Below are positions 44,351-54,175 of a DNA stretch of 64,000 bases, piece by piece (positions within the stretch are counted from its first letter, which is position 1; every line of letters begins with the position of its first letter). The stretch is taken from contig NZ_UAPU01000005.1 of NCBI RefSeq assembly GCF_900445255.1, positions 755,001 to 819,000 of the forward strand, written 5' to 3'. The notes under the pieces are model-generated. The model was given only the letters and a program-made list of their open reading frames with translations. It did not search any database and was not told the DNA's origin. Source of the DNA: Anaerobiospirillum thomasii. Its GTDB lineage: Bacteria; Pseudomonadota; Gammaproteobacteria; Enterobacterales; Succinivibrionaceae. The position numbers and the translations under genes were made by a program.

Positions 44351-45805
44351 CTAAATTTGGGGGTTGACATTTTCAACAGGCTCTGAAACTACGGCAGCTT
44401 TGAGAGTTGATTTTCTATCTCGAGACAGAGCCTGATGCATTTTCAATATATAGTACCCTATATCTCTAAAACCGTATGCTACCCTTTTAATGGTTTTAAA
44501 TTTAGCATTGCATCCCTCTAAAATACTGGTGTTTAAGCCAGTTGTAGCCGCATGAATAATATAACAGCTCCAATCTTTTAGCTTCTTGCAGAACCTTATC
44601 AGTAAAGGAATTTCTGTTGCTTCAGCTTGTGAATACAGGTTTTTAATTGCTGTTTCAACCTGCTCAGGTGTACCTCCGCTATGTCATAGATCTCTGATAT
44701 GGTCTCCAAAAATTGATATTGTAAACAAGGTCTTATTCTGTTTGAGGGTTTCTACAAGATCTTTTTGCGACTCTTCAAGAGTGTTGAGTTTATCTGAGCC
44801 CATGTAAGTCAGCCACTTGCTCTGTCTAAGATCTTTTATACGCTTCTTGTATTCACTTTTCTTTTGTTGATACTCGCCGGCGTCCATGGCGCCAAGCTCC
44901 TTGCGTAAATCTTTTATTTTATCAAGCCTTATGGCATCTGCCACTTCACTGTTAAACTGTTGCAGGCAGTGGAATAAATCAAGTACTATCTTTGCATTAG
45001 GACAGAGCTCTTTGACTAGATTCTGATATCCGCAGTTACCATCCATTACAGCACCTTCAATCTGGTCAAGCAGTCCAAGCTCTTTTAATCTATCAAAGAA
45101 TGGCCTTAAATCATCTTTCTTTCTGCCGTAGGCAGCATACAAAAGGCGCCTGGTATCGGCATCTATGATGACTGATATATACTTGTGGTGCTTTTTAACG
45201 CTTATCTCGTCTATAGCTATGTTCCTAACGCCTTCAAGACTTATATCTTTGAACATCTCTATAAGCCTTGCCTTATCAATGTTCCTGACAATATCTGCCT
45301 CTACAGCCGTGATAGAGCTTATTTTCTTTAAATCTAGATGACTCTCACCCAAATCAAGAAGCTGCAGTATCTGCCCATATAAGCGTAAGGTTATCCTATG
45401 ATGCGGATGGACAAAGCTTGGCTTTAGCCACCTGGCATGATCACAACCACAACAAATGACCTTAGGTACGCGTATCTTTAAAATAACCGCAAATGGTCCT
45501 AGTGTGCAATCTTTTACTGTGCGCTCTCCCCAGTCCTTTATATTTACTTTATGGCAGCCACAGAGTGGGCAGTTTTGTTCAAGCTCCTCTCTCCAAAGCG
45601 TATAGCCAAGATGATAGGTAACAGTCATTGCCATAGCATCTATTTCAGGCTCACCAGACATTACACAACCCGGGTACATATTGAGAACGCCGTGTTCAAA
45701 CTTACAGTGCATTAATTCATTAGCACTGGCTTTGATTAAAGTTTCATTTGTTTCTGTATTGGCAGCAGTGTAGGAATTTATTATAATAGCACTAGGCTCT
45801 GTCAT
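44351..45805 (-). pseudogene. ISL3 transposase with a nonsense codon
   Basis: Near-identical to the gene at 6945-8402, with a TGG-to-TGA change at 44684-44686 that replaces Trp374 and removes the last 111 residues, including the final catalytic Glu motif ILEGCNAKFKTIKR, which is still readable downstream. A few missense differences (T-to-M and E-to-D) suggest modest age. Confidence 0.92.
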
Positions 45806-45898
45806 ATTCTTTCCTTTGGTCGGGTAAAGTTGTTGTCAGGGCCCTTATTTTATCTGAAATATAAAAATTAATCTCAAGGGAAAAATCTTTGGGATTTT

Positions 45899-46045
45899 TC
45901 ATAAAGCTTTAGCAAATGCAAAAGACTGACAGTCAATGATTGGCAAAGCCAACCCGTAAGGGCTTGTCATTGACGGACAGTTTTTGCATTGACAATTTGG
46001 CCGGGTCTTAAGCATTCTTGTGCTTAAGACCATAGATACCGTTTG
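45899..46045 (-). promoter_or_regulatory. Structured leader of ISL3 copy 2
   Basis: Same folding potential as 6719-6837: GTCAATGA/TCATTGAC inner stem, CCC-GTAA-GGG apex on the plus strand, and the TTAAG hairpin near 46005-46032. Confidence 0.55.
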
Positions 46046-46156
46046 CGATCTTGGGTCAACCCCCAATTTCAGGGAAGAACCCAAAAAGCCTAGCTTTTTA
46101 CTATATTTTCATGTAGAATATATATACATGATAAATTAAATTATCGGAGCCACCAA

Positions 46157-48079
46157 ATGACTGATAAAAATCTTATTGATAAAGCTAGAAACTCTTTGCC
46201 TAGAGTCTATATAAATGCCAAAGGTAAAGACGAAGATAGGATTGTTTATGTCATTGCTTATGAGCTTGTCTATGTTGAAGGAAAATCATATAAAAAGAAT
46301 TCTAAGACTATTGGGCGCATAGAAAGCGCTGATGGCTTTGGCACTATAAATTTTAATGCCGCATTCTTGCGCGATAATCCAATATTTGATGAGGTTACAG
46401 TAAAGCGCATAGGCAGAAATACCTCAAAGAACAATGCAGAGAAAAGCCAGTTTTCTTTTGAGTTAAAAAAGAAAGATAATAAAACCAAGCAGCAGAAAAA
46501 TCAGATGGCAAAGCCTGATGTTGATACTACCCCTGAGATTTTTGCTGAGCCTAGAATTATGAAATTTGGGGCATCATATTTTATAAAGTCTGTTATAGAA
46601 AACAGCGCAAGCGGCAGAGCATTAAGACAGCTTAATCTATCAAAAATCAGATATAACCAGCTTTTAACAGTGCTTGTATATATTATTGCCTGTGGCATAG
46701 ATCAGATAGAGGCAATTGAATATTATGTTCGTGACCATATAGTCCCATATAAGAAAAACATGAACAAAGATGTTCTTTATAATTTGTGGAAACATCTTGA
46801 TGAAGCCACTCAACGTAAATTTTTTGAATTAAAACAGACTATTATTCATAACAGCACATGTAAGATGGGAGCTGTGAGTAAGACAAAATATTTTGCTTTA
46901 GACGGCAGCAACTGTGACTGCTATGCTCGAAATATAAGCAAAGCCACATACGGTAAATCTAAAAGTGGCACAGACACTCCTATAGTGTCATATCTATCAA
47001 TGATTGATCAAAAATCAGGAGAGCTGGTTTCATTCTATCCTTATTCAGGATCAACTCCAGATATATCGACATTAGAAGGTGCCGTAAAACACTCTCTTAA
47101 GGCCGGGTGCGATGATTATTGTCTTGTTACAGATCGTGGCTATTCAAGCAGCTACAACATTTCATTTCTCTACGATAAAGGCATAAATTTTTTAATGCAT
47201 CTAAAAGCCAGCTCGTCTCATATTAAAGCCATTATCAGGGAAAATATTGATGCTCTTTGCTGTGGCAACAACTGCTCTATCATAAGACATGAAAAAGAGG
47301 TTAATTATGCTATGCAGATTGAGAAATTATGGTCCTATGGCAATAGACAAAAAGGCAAAGAGAGAAACAGAGCCAAAATTTACCTTTATCTGTTTTATAA
47401 CAAGGATATTTATCAGGAAACCAAAGATTTTCTAATCAGCACAATTGAAGAAGCCAACGTCAAATATGATGACTATAAAAGAAAGCTTGCAAAAGCTAAA
47501 AAACAACATAAATCCAACCCAGAAATGGATCTTTCCTCTAGTGTTGAAAAGCTTATGAAGGACAATATTATCATCCTGGATAAGACCACCAACAGATTTA
47601 TTTTTAATAATGAAAAAGGCAATATCTACTGCCATGAAAGCTCTGTATGGATACTTGCATCATCTTTACAGTTAAGCTGCGAAGATGCTTTTAATGCGTA
47701 CAGAGAGCGCAATAACATCGAGGTGATGTACAGATATCTAAAAGATCAGGTTGATGCTTCTACTATGCACGTCTCATCGGACACATCTTTTACAGGCAAA
47801 CTGTTTGTAAGCCTGCTTGCATCAGAATTTTTAAACATGATGAATTTAAAAATCAAACAGCATAATAAAACAGCTCCTGAGTGCGACAAGGTTAAACTTA
47901 AGAGCAACTCATTATCGATGACATTTAAGGATTTAGATCTGATTGAGTGCACTCAGTATGCAGATGAGATTATCCCTAAAACAAATTTAAGCAAGAACTA
48001 CGAAAAGCTGTTTCAGATCTTTAATGTAGATCCTATAGATCTAAAGACAGACTACTACCAAGGGGCCGGCCTTGAATAG
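46157..48079 (+). CDS. IS4-superfamily transposase
   Basis: 640 residues, CGGAG ribosome site seven bases before the ATG. Motifs: FALDGSNCDCYARNISKATY (first Asp), CLVTDRGYSSSYNISFLYD (second Asp), AYRERNNIEVMYRYLKDQVD (YREK-type Glu motif). The N-terminal third contains the IGRIESADGFGTINFNAAFL block also found in the truncated protein at 48426. No internal stop. Element ends not defined; the left end has been entered by ISL3 copy 2. Confidence 0.85.
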   Translation: MTDKNLIDKARNSLPRVYINAKGKDEDRIVYVIAYELVYVEGKSYKKNSKTIGRIESADGFGTINFNAAFLRDNPIFDEVTVKRIGRNTSKNNAEKSQFSFELKKKDNKTKQQKNQMAKPDVDTTPEIFAEPRIMKFGASYFIKSVIENSASGRALRQLNLSKIRYNQLLTVLVYIIACGIDQIEAIEYYVRDHIVPYKKNMNKDVLYNLWKHLDEATQRKFFELKQTIIHNSTCKMGAVSKTKYFALDGSNCDCYARNISKATYGKSKSGTDTPIVSYLSMIDQKSGELVSFYPYSGSTPDISTLEGAVKHSLKAGCDDYCLVTDRGYSSSYNISFLYDKGINFLMHLKASSSHIKAIIRENIDALCCGNNCSIIRHEKEVNYAMQIEKLWSYGNRQKGKERNRAKIYLYLFYNKDIYQETKDFLISTIEEANVKYDDYKRKLAKAKKQHKSNPEMDLSSSVEKLMKDNIIILDKTTNRFIFNNEKGNIYCHESSVWILASSLQLSCEDAFNAYRERNNIEVMYRYLKDQVDASTMHVSSDTSFTGKLFVSLLASEFLNMMNLKIKQHNKTAPECDKVKLKSNSLSMTFKDLDLIECTQYADEIIPKTNLSKNYEKLFQIFNVDPIDLKTDYYQGAGLE

Positions 48080-48425
48080 CTCTAAAAGAGCAAAATCATG
48101 TAGAATTAAAAATGCGATCTTAGGGTTTAAACGATAGTTAAAAAAAGAAGATCTGGTCGCGTCCGGCGACCGGCTTCTGGTCATGAAATTAAGATTGATC
48201 CTCGGTATGTTTAGTGTGCGATCTTAGGGTTACTGAATAAAAAGCGATCTATAGCTAACGTGTGATCTTGCCCTGAGATCGCAGGTTAAAAATACCTAGT
48301 TTTTTTATTTTTCTTTATCCTACCAAAAATTCCTTGTTATCAATCAAATTTTTTTTGAATTATTTTTCTAAATGCCTTGACTTTTTTCTTGTTTTATGGT
48401 ACGATTTACCCAATAGGAGGACATC
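48080..48425. repeat. Non-coding stretch with TGCGATCTTAGGGTT direct repeats and a 56-bp dispersed repeat
   Basis: The 15-bp sequence occurs at 48113-48127 and 48217-48231, and related GCGATCT and TGATCTTG words at 48244, 48262 and 48277. A CGCGTCCGGCGACCGG palindrome-like stretch lies near 48157. Copy B of the 56-bp dispersed repeat is at 48288-48343. No gene. Confidence 0.6.
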
Positions 48426-48995
48426 ATGGCCAGTAAAGATAAGAATCAAAATCACCCAGTTTTCAAGAACGTTGTTGCCAGCAAGAGAACCTATGCCTAT
48501 GCTCTCTTGCAGGGGAAATCTGTATGGAATGCTGAAAAAGGCTATTCAACCCGTGTGGCACCAACTCAGATTGGATCTATCAAAAGCAAAGATGGTATTG
48601 GTGAGTGTGTTTTTAATATTAACTTTCTCTCTGAAAATCCTGAGTTTATTCCATGGAAGGTTATACGTGTGGGACAGGGAAAGTTTGAGTATGAAAGACG
48701 CTCAGAAGCTGAAATCAAGGAAATAAAACAAAAACTTGCCGACTCTCAGGATATTTTGGATGATATTAAAGCAAATCCATCTAAACCTGGCATTCGCACC
48801 AAGGCCTCTGTTGCTAGAAATTCTGGCTCTGCCACCCACAAGACCTGCGGCACTGCTCGTAAGTTTGGCGATTATTATCTGCTCAAATCCTTTATGGATA
48901 AGATGCCATCATTTAATATCCTTAAAAAGATTATGCCTGATGACAAATACATCCTGCTGGTATACATGATTGTAAAATCCTATATCTTTTTATAG
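48426..48995 (+). pseudogene. Truncated IS4-superfamily transposase, N-terminal fragment
   Basis: 189 residues that align with the N-terminal third of the 640-residue transposase: IGSIKSKDGIGECVFNINFL with IGRIESADGFGTINFNAAFL, and KFGDYYLLKSFMDKM with KFGASYFIKSVIENS. No catalytic residues remain; the frame ends in VKSYIFL within a GATC-rich repeat array. AGGAGG precedes the ATG. Probably cut off by the insertion or deletion that placed the IS21-like fragment at 49.0 kb. Confidence 0.85.
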
Positions 48996-49260
48996 CTGAT
49001 CCAAAAAACTTTATACATACAATCCTGAAAAACCTTTAACATTGGTTCCAAGATTTTTACGGTGGATCCAAACCTTTAACAAAAAATCATATCCATATTA
49101 TATAAATCTCCACTGTTAGCACTAGATCTGACCCTTATACAGCAGATATTAAACTACTAGCACTACTTCTTATCTTTCTCCAATAAATCTTTTCTTTTTA
49201 CAGCTGATCCTTTAATAATTATGTGTGGACTCGACTAGTAAAATTGTGAGTTTTTAACAT
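48996..49260. repeat. GATC-centred repeat array upstream of zinc-ribbon fragment
   Basis: GATC at 48998, 49065, 49125 and 49206, within similar contexts (AGCTGATCC, GTGGATCCAAACCTTTAAC, ACTAGATCTGACCC, CAGCTGATCCTTTAA). AT-rich, no gene. Interpreted as an end of an IS21-like element. Confidence 0.6.
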
Positions 49261-49274
49261 GATTTTAGGAGGAA

Positions 49275-49320
49275 GGGGATGAGACTCACCGGCCAGTGCA
49301 CTCTCATCCCCATATTATAG
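49275..49320 (+). promoter_or_regulatory. Leader ORF and hairpin upstream of zinc-ribbon gene fragment
   Basis: AGGAGG (49268-49273) is followed by a perfect 10-bp hairpin GGGGATGAGA/TCTCATCCCC and by an ATG at 49279 opening a 13-codon ORF (MRLTGQCTLIPIL) that stops two bases before the gene's ATG at 49323. Its start codon is buried in the hairpin. Suggests translational coupling or hairpin control. Confidence 0.6.
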
Positions 49321-49322
49321 CT

Positions 49323-49832
49323 ATGTTTACTTTACCACATACGTCATTCGACAATATTGATGCTTTTATAAAAGCCATTAAAAATTTTATATGTAATGAT
49401 AGAAAAATCATTACGCTAAAGGTCTCAGAAGAGGCCAGAAACTCTCTTGTATGCCCTCTTTGTAACTGTAAGCTTAAGCTTGCGGGAACTATTTTGAAGA
49501 GAAAACGCATTCAAGAAGCTGAAACAATCAATGTCCGTGTGCAACAGTACTCCTGCACAAATAAAAGTTGTAAGTGTGGCCTCAACACAGAAAGCAGTGT
49601 GTCGCGCTATCATTTGGTCGTACCAGATTTATTTGAACCTAATAGCGTCTTCCTCCGCAATTTTATTGATGATTCTATTTTGGTGCACGATGGCAATGCA
49701 AGTGAAGAGGACATCAAGAGGATAGATGATGCCCCAGGCTATTACAGCTATCTAAGAGAATTTGTAAAAGCTAATAAAGCCTGGAAAATCCGGTCTAAAA
49801 TCTCATCTGATCCGGTAGTGCCTCAGTATTAG
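49323..49832 (+). pseudogene. Zinc-ribbon transposon protein, 3'-truncated copy in an IS21-type remnant
   Basis: 169 residues. Same family as the proteins at 58239 and 62092: VCPLCNCKLKLAGTILKRKR, SCTNKSCKCG, then SRYHLVVPDLFEPN, matching SRYHLVQPDIFEPG of the 58239 protein. After about residue 150 the similarity stops and the frame enters a GATC repeat array (SSDPVVPQY), so the C-terminal third is lost. No istA or istB follows. Probably not functional. Confidence 0.7.
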
Positions 49833-50160
49833 ATCTTGAAAACGGACGACACCAATTCCTATTAAATCTCATCTGATCTTGAGCTAAAATTTGTCCTAAA
49901 CTCTAGCAGTAGTTCCTGCCTACTTTTGTTCAATACTGTTTTTATACATCTGATCCTGACCTAAATCAGTATTTCCGCTCTTCTTACACATGATCTTTTG
50001 TCTATTAAATCCTTCTGGTAATCATGCCATCTTTAAAGGCATCGTCAGATCCTGAGGGTTATCAGAAGTTCCTATTGCACCAAAACAGTACTTCCGTTAC
50101 ATCATCTATTGATCTTGTATAGCACGTCAGATCTTTAGGCAGTTACTCTGTAAACTGACG
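49800..50160. repeat. GATC-centred repeat array, left end of the IS21-like element
   Basis: Eight GATC sites (49809, 49832, 49875, 49952, 49992, 50048, 50111, 50129). Several share a longer unit: CTGATCCTGACCTAAATCAG, AGATCCTGAGGGTTATCAGA, CTGATCTTGAGCTAAAA, each followed by AGTATTCC/AGTTCCT-like sequence. No gene in 49833-50196. Confidence 0.65.
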
Positions 50161-50196
50161 CCATAAATATAGCTTTTATATAGGCTTATTAGAGAT

Positions 50197-50225
50197 AAAA
50201 CCCTGACACTAGGCCAGGGTTTTTG
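50197..50225. terminator. Bidirectional terminator next to the DUF5348-like gene
   Basis: AAAACCCTG/CAGGGTTTTT with an 11-base loop, directly past the end of the minus-strand operon. Confidence 0.85.
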
Positions 50226-50227
50226 TG

Positions 50228-50476
50228 TTATAAAATGATATCGATTTTAACAACTCTGCCAAGATGAAGTTGCGGCCTCATTGGTTTACCTCCTAGAAAC
50301 CATTCATGGCTGTTTAAATTAAAATCGACCATATGGGAGATCCATTTTGATTTGCCATGTCTATCCTTTTTTTTCAGATAGATGGTATCTCCTATATTTA
50401 TTTCATAGTCATCAATATAAAGACAGTTACTGTCATTATTAAATGCAAGACGGCCTAATATTTTTAACTTATACAC
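50228..50476 (-). CDS. Small DUF5348-like protein, IS21 element passenger
   Basis: 82 residues: KILGRLAFNNDSNCLYIDDY, EINIGDTIYLKK, SKWISHMVDFNLNSHEWFLG, LHLGRVVKIDI. The pattern (G-x-L ... Y ... G-D ... W-I ... W-F-L ... L ... V-x-I) resembles DUF5348, a family of small beta-rich proteins found next to transposition genes. It follows istB by nine bases on the same strand, so is likely part of the element's operon. Function unknown. Confidence 0.6.
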   Translation of the reverse strand: MYKLKILGRLAFNNDSNCLYIDDYEINIGDTIYLKKKDRHGKSKWISHMVDFNLNSHEWFLGGKPMRPQLHLGRVVKIDIIL

Positions 50477-50485
50477 GACAAGCTC

Positions 50486-51241
50486 CTAGACAAAGTCATA
50501 TGGCAGAAGTGTAATATCCTGTACACACTGATTAATGCGCCTAGTTACAGCATCTGTTATGGCTGCATCAATATTTACAAACCTTTTAGCCATACCTACA
50601 GATGTAAGCTGTGTTGCTATCAGTGTAGACGCAGTATTAATACGATCATTTAAAATATCATTAAGATATTTAGCATACCTGGCTTCATAAAAGTCGGTCA
50701 AAAATAAATCATCTATTATCAGCAGGTGCACCTTTTTAAGCTTTTCTCTGAATTTAAGTCTTTGCTCTACGTTAAATATAGAGAATTGCTCTAGGAGATC
50801 ATTGGCTATTGTATATTGTACACTCATGCCTCTGAGGCAAGCTCTTCTACCGATATTGCATATGAGCTCTGTCTTACCTGTTCCAGATGCTCCTCGTACT
50901 ATGACATTTTGTTTTTTAACTACAAAACTCAGCGAGGCAAGCTCTGCCATAGTTGTATTACTAAGCCCTCTCTTTTCACTCCTTAAAATAAAATCTAAAT
51001 CTTGATTTCCTCTGAGTTTACTGCGCTTTAACAGCGTCTGACCTTTAACCTCATTAGCATAATCAATATGCTCTTGAAGCGCCATCAGCAGTCTTTCATT
51101 AAATGTCAAACCGCTAAATATGTCTGGCGTTGTAAACTGGCGATGAAAGGCCAGAGCAAGGCCTTTTAAACGAATGTCTTTAAAAGCTTTTATTATACGG
51201 CTTTCATCTTCAGTTAGAGTGTAAGTTTGTTCATTTGACAT
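50486..51241 (-). CDS. istB: IstB-like AAA ATPase of IS21-type element
   Basis: 251 residues. Walker A VRGASGTGKTELICNIG near residues 115-131, Walker B HLLIIDDLFLTDF, and IATQLTSVGMAKRF as the sensor/arginine region. IstB assists IstA and picks the target in IS21 elements. It overlaps the istA stop by one base (TAATG), showing translational coupling. Intact, but its istA is interrupted. Confidence 0.92.
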   Translation of the reverse strand: MSNEQTYTLTEDESRIIKAFKDIRLKGLALAFHRQFTTPDIFSGLTFNERLLMALQEHIDYANEVKGQTLLKRSKLRGNQDLDFILRSEKRGLSNTTMAELASLSFVVKKQNVIVRGASGTGKTELICNIGRRACLRGMSVQYTIANDLLEQFSIFNVEQRLKFREKLKKVHLLIIDDLFLTDFYEARYAKYLNDILNDRINTASTLIATQLTSVGMAKRFVNIDAAITDAVTRRINQCVQDITLLPYDFV

Positions 51242-52806
51242 TATTTATTCTCCTGTGCTTTACCCAATTTTCTGGCCATAGCCACATCTCTAGAGTTGCG
51301 CAGAACACCATCGTCATCAACACTAAATGTTAAATTACCTTGCTCACTGGCTTTGTCAGATCTGGGCTCATTGATGACGGGATCTTCTGCAGTACAGGCT
51401 ATATCGGCAATATCATCCTCACGCGGTTTTAAAGACTCTGATACCATCTGCTTATAAATTTGGACTAAATTTGTTATGTTTCTAACAGCTGGTTCCATCT
51501 GCATTATTTTCATGAATGTCTTATCAGCAAGCTCTGTGTTGGCAGATCCTTTATAGAAATTAATGGCCGCAACACATGCTTTGAGGGCATGTCCGTTTTT
51601 TTGCTTATTTTTCCATGAACAGTATGAGTGCAGATTTTTACTGAGATTAAAAGCTTCATCCAGCGCCTGTTCAATCTTTAAATACTTCCTTTCATCTTGA
51701 ACGGCCTTGTGGTTCTCAGGCATATGTGCTCTAATCGTATTGACGCTGTTATTTTGTGCAAAATTAATAGGATGCGTGGCAATAAGGCGATCATCGCATG
51801 ATATTGTTAATATATTTTCATACACTCTGACTGTTACCACCTGACCTATATAGGTATATGGGACAGAATATTTATTTGTACCAAATGTTATATGGTAGTT
51901 ACGAGGCACTTTGAGGATATAGATATGGGCAAATTGAGGTATGGTAGAGATCATGGCGCGGGCTTTAGGTTTTTCACAATGCTCAAACAGATAGGCTCTG
52001 TTTTGCTCTAAATCTCCACGCAGCTGGGCCTGATTAATACGCTTTTCAATCAGATCCTGTAATAGGTGGTTATGTTCCTCCAGTGATCTTGGTGTGTCAC
52101 TGTCATAATTGTTGATAACACGTTCAGTTATTAACCTTACAGCGTATTCAACCCTGGATTTATGAGTTGGCGCACGTGGTGATGTTGGATGTACAAATAC
52201 ATCAAAACGCGACATAAAGTCTTCAAATGATTTATTTATGATAGGCTCTGATATAATAGAGTGATCTTCTACCCATGCTTTGGCATTGTCAGGTATTATT
52301 TCCTGGGGTAGACAGTTAAAGTGCTTAAATGCAGCGCTTATAGCTATGCATGTAGCCTCTGTGGTCTGTCTTTCTACGAATCTTGCAAAAACGTAACAAC
52401 TGGCAGACCACACAATTACAAATACATTAAAATCTGTCTTAACGCCTCCAGGAAGTGTCAGAGCACACTTTTTTCCGGCAAAATCAATTTCGCAGCTTAG
52501 TCCATATGTCTTGTCCATGATAAATACTGGATCAGCCGTTTTTGCAAAAAGCTCATCTTCTGCCTTTTTTAAATAATGATAAAACTGACTGCGAGATAAG
52601 TAGTGCCATTTATTGGCAATACAGTTTTCCATGTAATTAAAATAATAAAATTGCTTGCTCATATGCCTTTCCAGGCGGTCTACAGCCATCTCCAAAAAAT
52701 CTGGCATAAACTCTGAGCGGGAGACATGCTCCTCCTGAGTACCATTATCTGTACCTGATGCCAGATAGCATATATCTACAAGTTGCTGATTACTAAGAAG
52801 CTCAAG
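51241..52806 (-). pseudogene. istA: istA, C-terminal part, separated by IS66 insertion
   Basis: The open frame runs from the IS66 junction (SLELLSNQQLVDICYLASGT after rejoining) to the stop at 51241. Catalytic rve-type features: EIDFAGKKCALTLPGG (first Asp), IPDNAKAWVEDHS (second Asp), SRVEYAVRLITERVI (Glu), and an MuC-like VPRNYHITFGTNKYSVPYTY. The first ATG now left is at 52707, which still misses the DNA-binding N-terminus. Upstream part at 57989-58164. Confidence 0.9.
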
Positions 52807-52880
52807 GTAACTAGAAACTATTAGGACCCTTTAAAAAGTCGCTGATCTATATAGAATATTTCCAAAACGGAGGAGACTAT

Positions 52881-53693
52881 ATGGATCGCCCAAATTTAAA
52901 ATCTGTAAATAATCTTTCTGAAGAAGAACGTAAGGCTCTTACTAACGATTTGATTCAGACCAAGCTTTGCTCTTATCAATTAAGCCATAAGTATGGTATG
53001 GCCACTCAGCGTAGCATTTTAATTTTCGCCCGAGAGATCTTAGGTGATCTGTTTGAAAGTCGCGAGCAACTGGCCTTGATAACATTGCTTAAAGAAATAT
53101 ACCGTCTGGTGAAGGACGGAAGAGGATTAGCATATATTTGTAAAAAGTTTGGTATTTCAAATCACTTCGGTTATAAAATCATAAGACAGTTTTCACATCC
53201 TACCACAAAATATTGTATTGAGAATGGTACGCTGCTTAAGTCTGCCGATGGCATGTATCTGCCAACACTAATACTTCATTATAACAATGATATTCCACAG
53301 AACAATAAAGAGCATGAGCTGGCAGATACCCAAGGCAGTTATGTCTGCTCTGAAAAGTTAAAGCCATTTAGTTTTATAGATGTAATTGATGATGCTCAGT
53401 CAGAGGCCACACCCTTAGCAGATACAACACTACCAGCTGAAGCTCTGCCTTCACATGATATGGCAGGTTCATCAACCATGTCGGTGGCTTTAAGAAGTCA
53501 AACAGAGGAAGAAGACGGCGTCAAATCGGTTCCTGCGCTTATAAATCAGGATGGTGTAACCCACTCAGATACTAAATCAAATCATTTGATAAAAGTAAAT
53601 ATGGGCACTATCTCTTTTGAATACTGCAGTGTAGCTGAGCCAGAGCTATCTATAGCAAAACTTATAAGTCATATTGGCATAAATCAGGCGTGA
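52881..53693 (+). CDS. IS66 TnpA-like protein with helix-turn-helix
   Basis: 270 residues, good GGAGG ribosome site, first gene of the element. Residues about 75-105 (RLVKDGRGLAYICKKFGISN) look like a helix-turn-helix. The rest is acidic and flexible, ending with VNMGTISFEYCSVAEPELS, which matches the C-terminal end of IS66 Orf1 proteins (hydrophobic IxFxxxxxxExLxxLI type). IS66 TnpA is usually about 130 residues; this one is twice as long. Required for transposition in other IS66 elements. Confidence 0.72.
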   Translation: MDRPNLKSVNNLSEEERKALTNDLIQTKLCSYQLSHKYGMATQRSILIFAREILGDLFESREQLALITLLKEIYRLVKDGRGLAYICKKFGISNHFGYKIIRQFSHPTTKYCIENGTLLKSADGMYLPTLILHYNNDIPQNNKEHELADTQGSYVCSEKLKPFSFIDVIDDAQSEATPLADTTLPAEALPSHDMAGSSTMSVALRSQTEEEDGVKSVPALINQDGVTHSDTKSNHLIKVNMGTISFEYCSVAEPELSIAKLISHIGINQA

Positions 53694-53709
53694 GCTTAGG
53701 AGATAGATA

Positions 53710-54024
53710 ATGTTTTTACCTCAGAATATGCGTATTGTGCTGGTCCGAGAGCCTGTCAGTGGCCGTTTTGGCATGTACAGGCTTTTAGCTCAGCTGTCTA
53801 ATAATGCATTTGGTGTTGGCTGGAACGGAGTAGACCGCATAGCAGTACTTACCTTTAACAAGAAAAGGACCATAGCCACGATGATTATAGTGGATAGTAG
53901 TGGAACTTCGCTGGTACGCAGAGTACTCAACTCTGGTCGTTTTGATATAGAGCTAGATGAAGGAAAAATTCCCCTTTCTTATACTCGCAGTGAGCTTGAA
54001 GAGCTGCTAAGACTTGATACTTAA
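53710..54024 (+). CDS. tnpB: IS66 Orf2 (TnpB)
   Basis: 104 residues, standard TnpB length. Motifs RIVLVREPVSGRFGMYRLLA (in place of the usual DMRKGFDGLA), GWNGVDRIAVLTFNKKRT (cf. FFNRRRDRIKLL), and a C-terminal LSYTRSELEELLRL. The core residues are diverged. Function in IS66: unknown but essential. Starts 16 bases after the first gene. Confidence 0.8.
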   Translation: MFLPQNMRIVLVREPVSGRFGMYRLLAQLSNNAFGVGWNGVDRIAVLTFNKKRTIATMIIVDSSGTSLVRRVLNSGRFDIELDEGKIPLSYTRSELEELLRLDT

Positions 54025-54080
54025 GTTGCGATTTAAACCATTGAAAATAAAAGAAAAATATCTGTATAGAATTGTGATAT

Positions 54081-54120
54081 AAATCACCTAAAAATGCTGT
54101 TATTTTAGGTGATTTTCTTT
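54081..54120 (+). terminator. Terminator between tnpB and accessory gene
   Basis: AAATCACCTAAAA/TTTTAGGTGATTT perfect 13-bp stem followed by TCTTT. A TATAAT-like box at 54141-54146 then suggests a new promoter for the second half of the element. Confidence 0.8.
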
Positions 54121-54175
54121 ATTTATCAATATAATTATGGTATAATTGACCTATCCACGAATTGAGGTGTTTATT

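Larger units (their letters stand above)
44342..46081 (-). mobile_element. ISL3-family element, copy 2
   Basis: Same termini as copy 1, in reverse orientation, flanked by the exact 8-bp duplication CAAAAAGC (44334-44341 and 46082-46089). It sits 75 bases upstream of the IS4-superfamily transposase gene, so it probably landed in that element's left end. The transposase is inactivated. Confidence 0.93.

Noticed and set aside
46082-48127. Exact ends for the IS4-superfamily element at 46157
   Set aside because: CCTA at 46089 and TAGG at 48121 could be ends, but internal similarity is weak and no direct repeats were found, so no element boundaries are reported.
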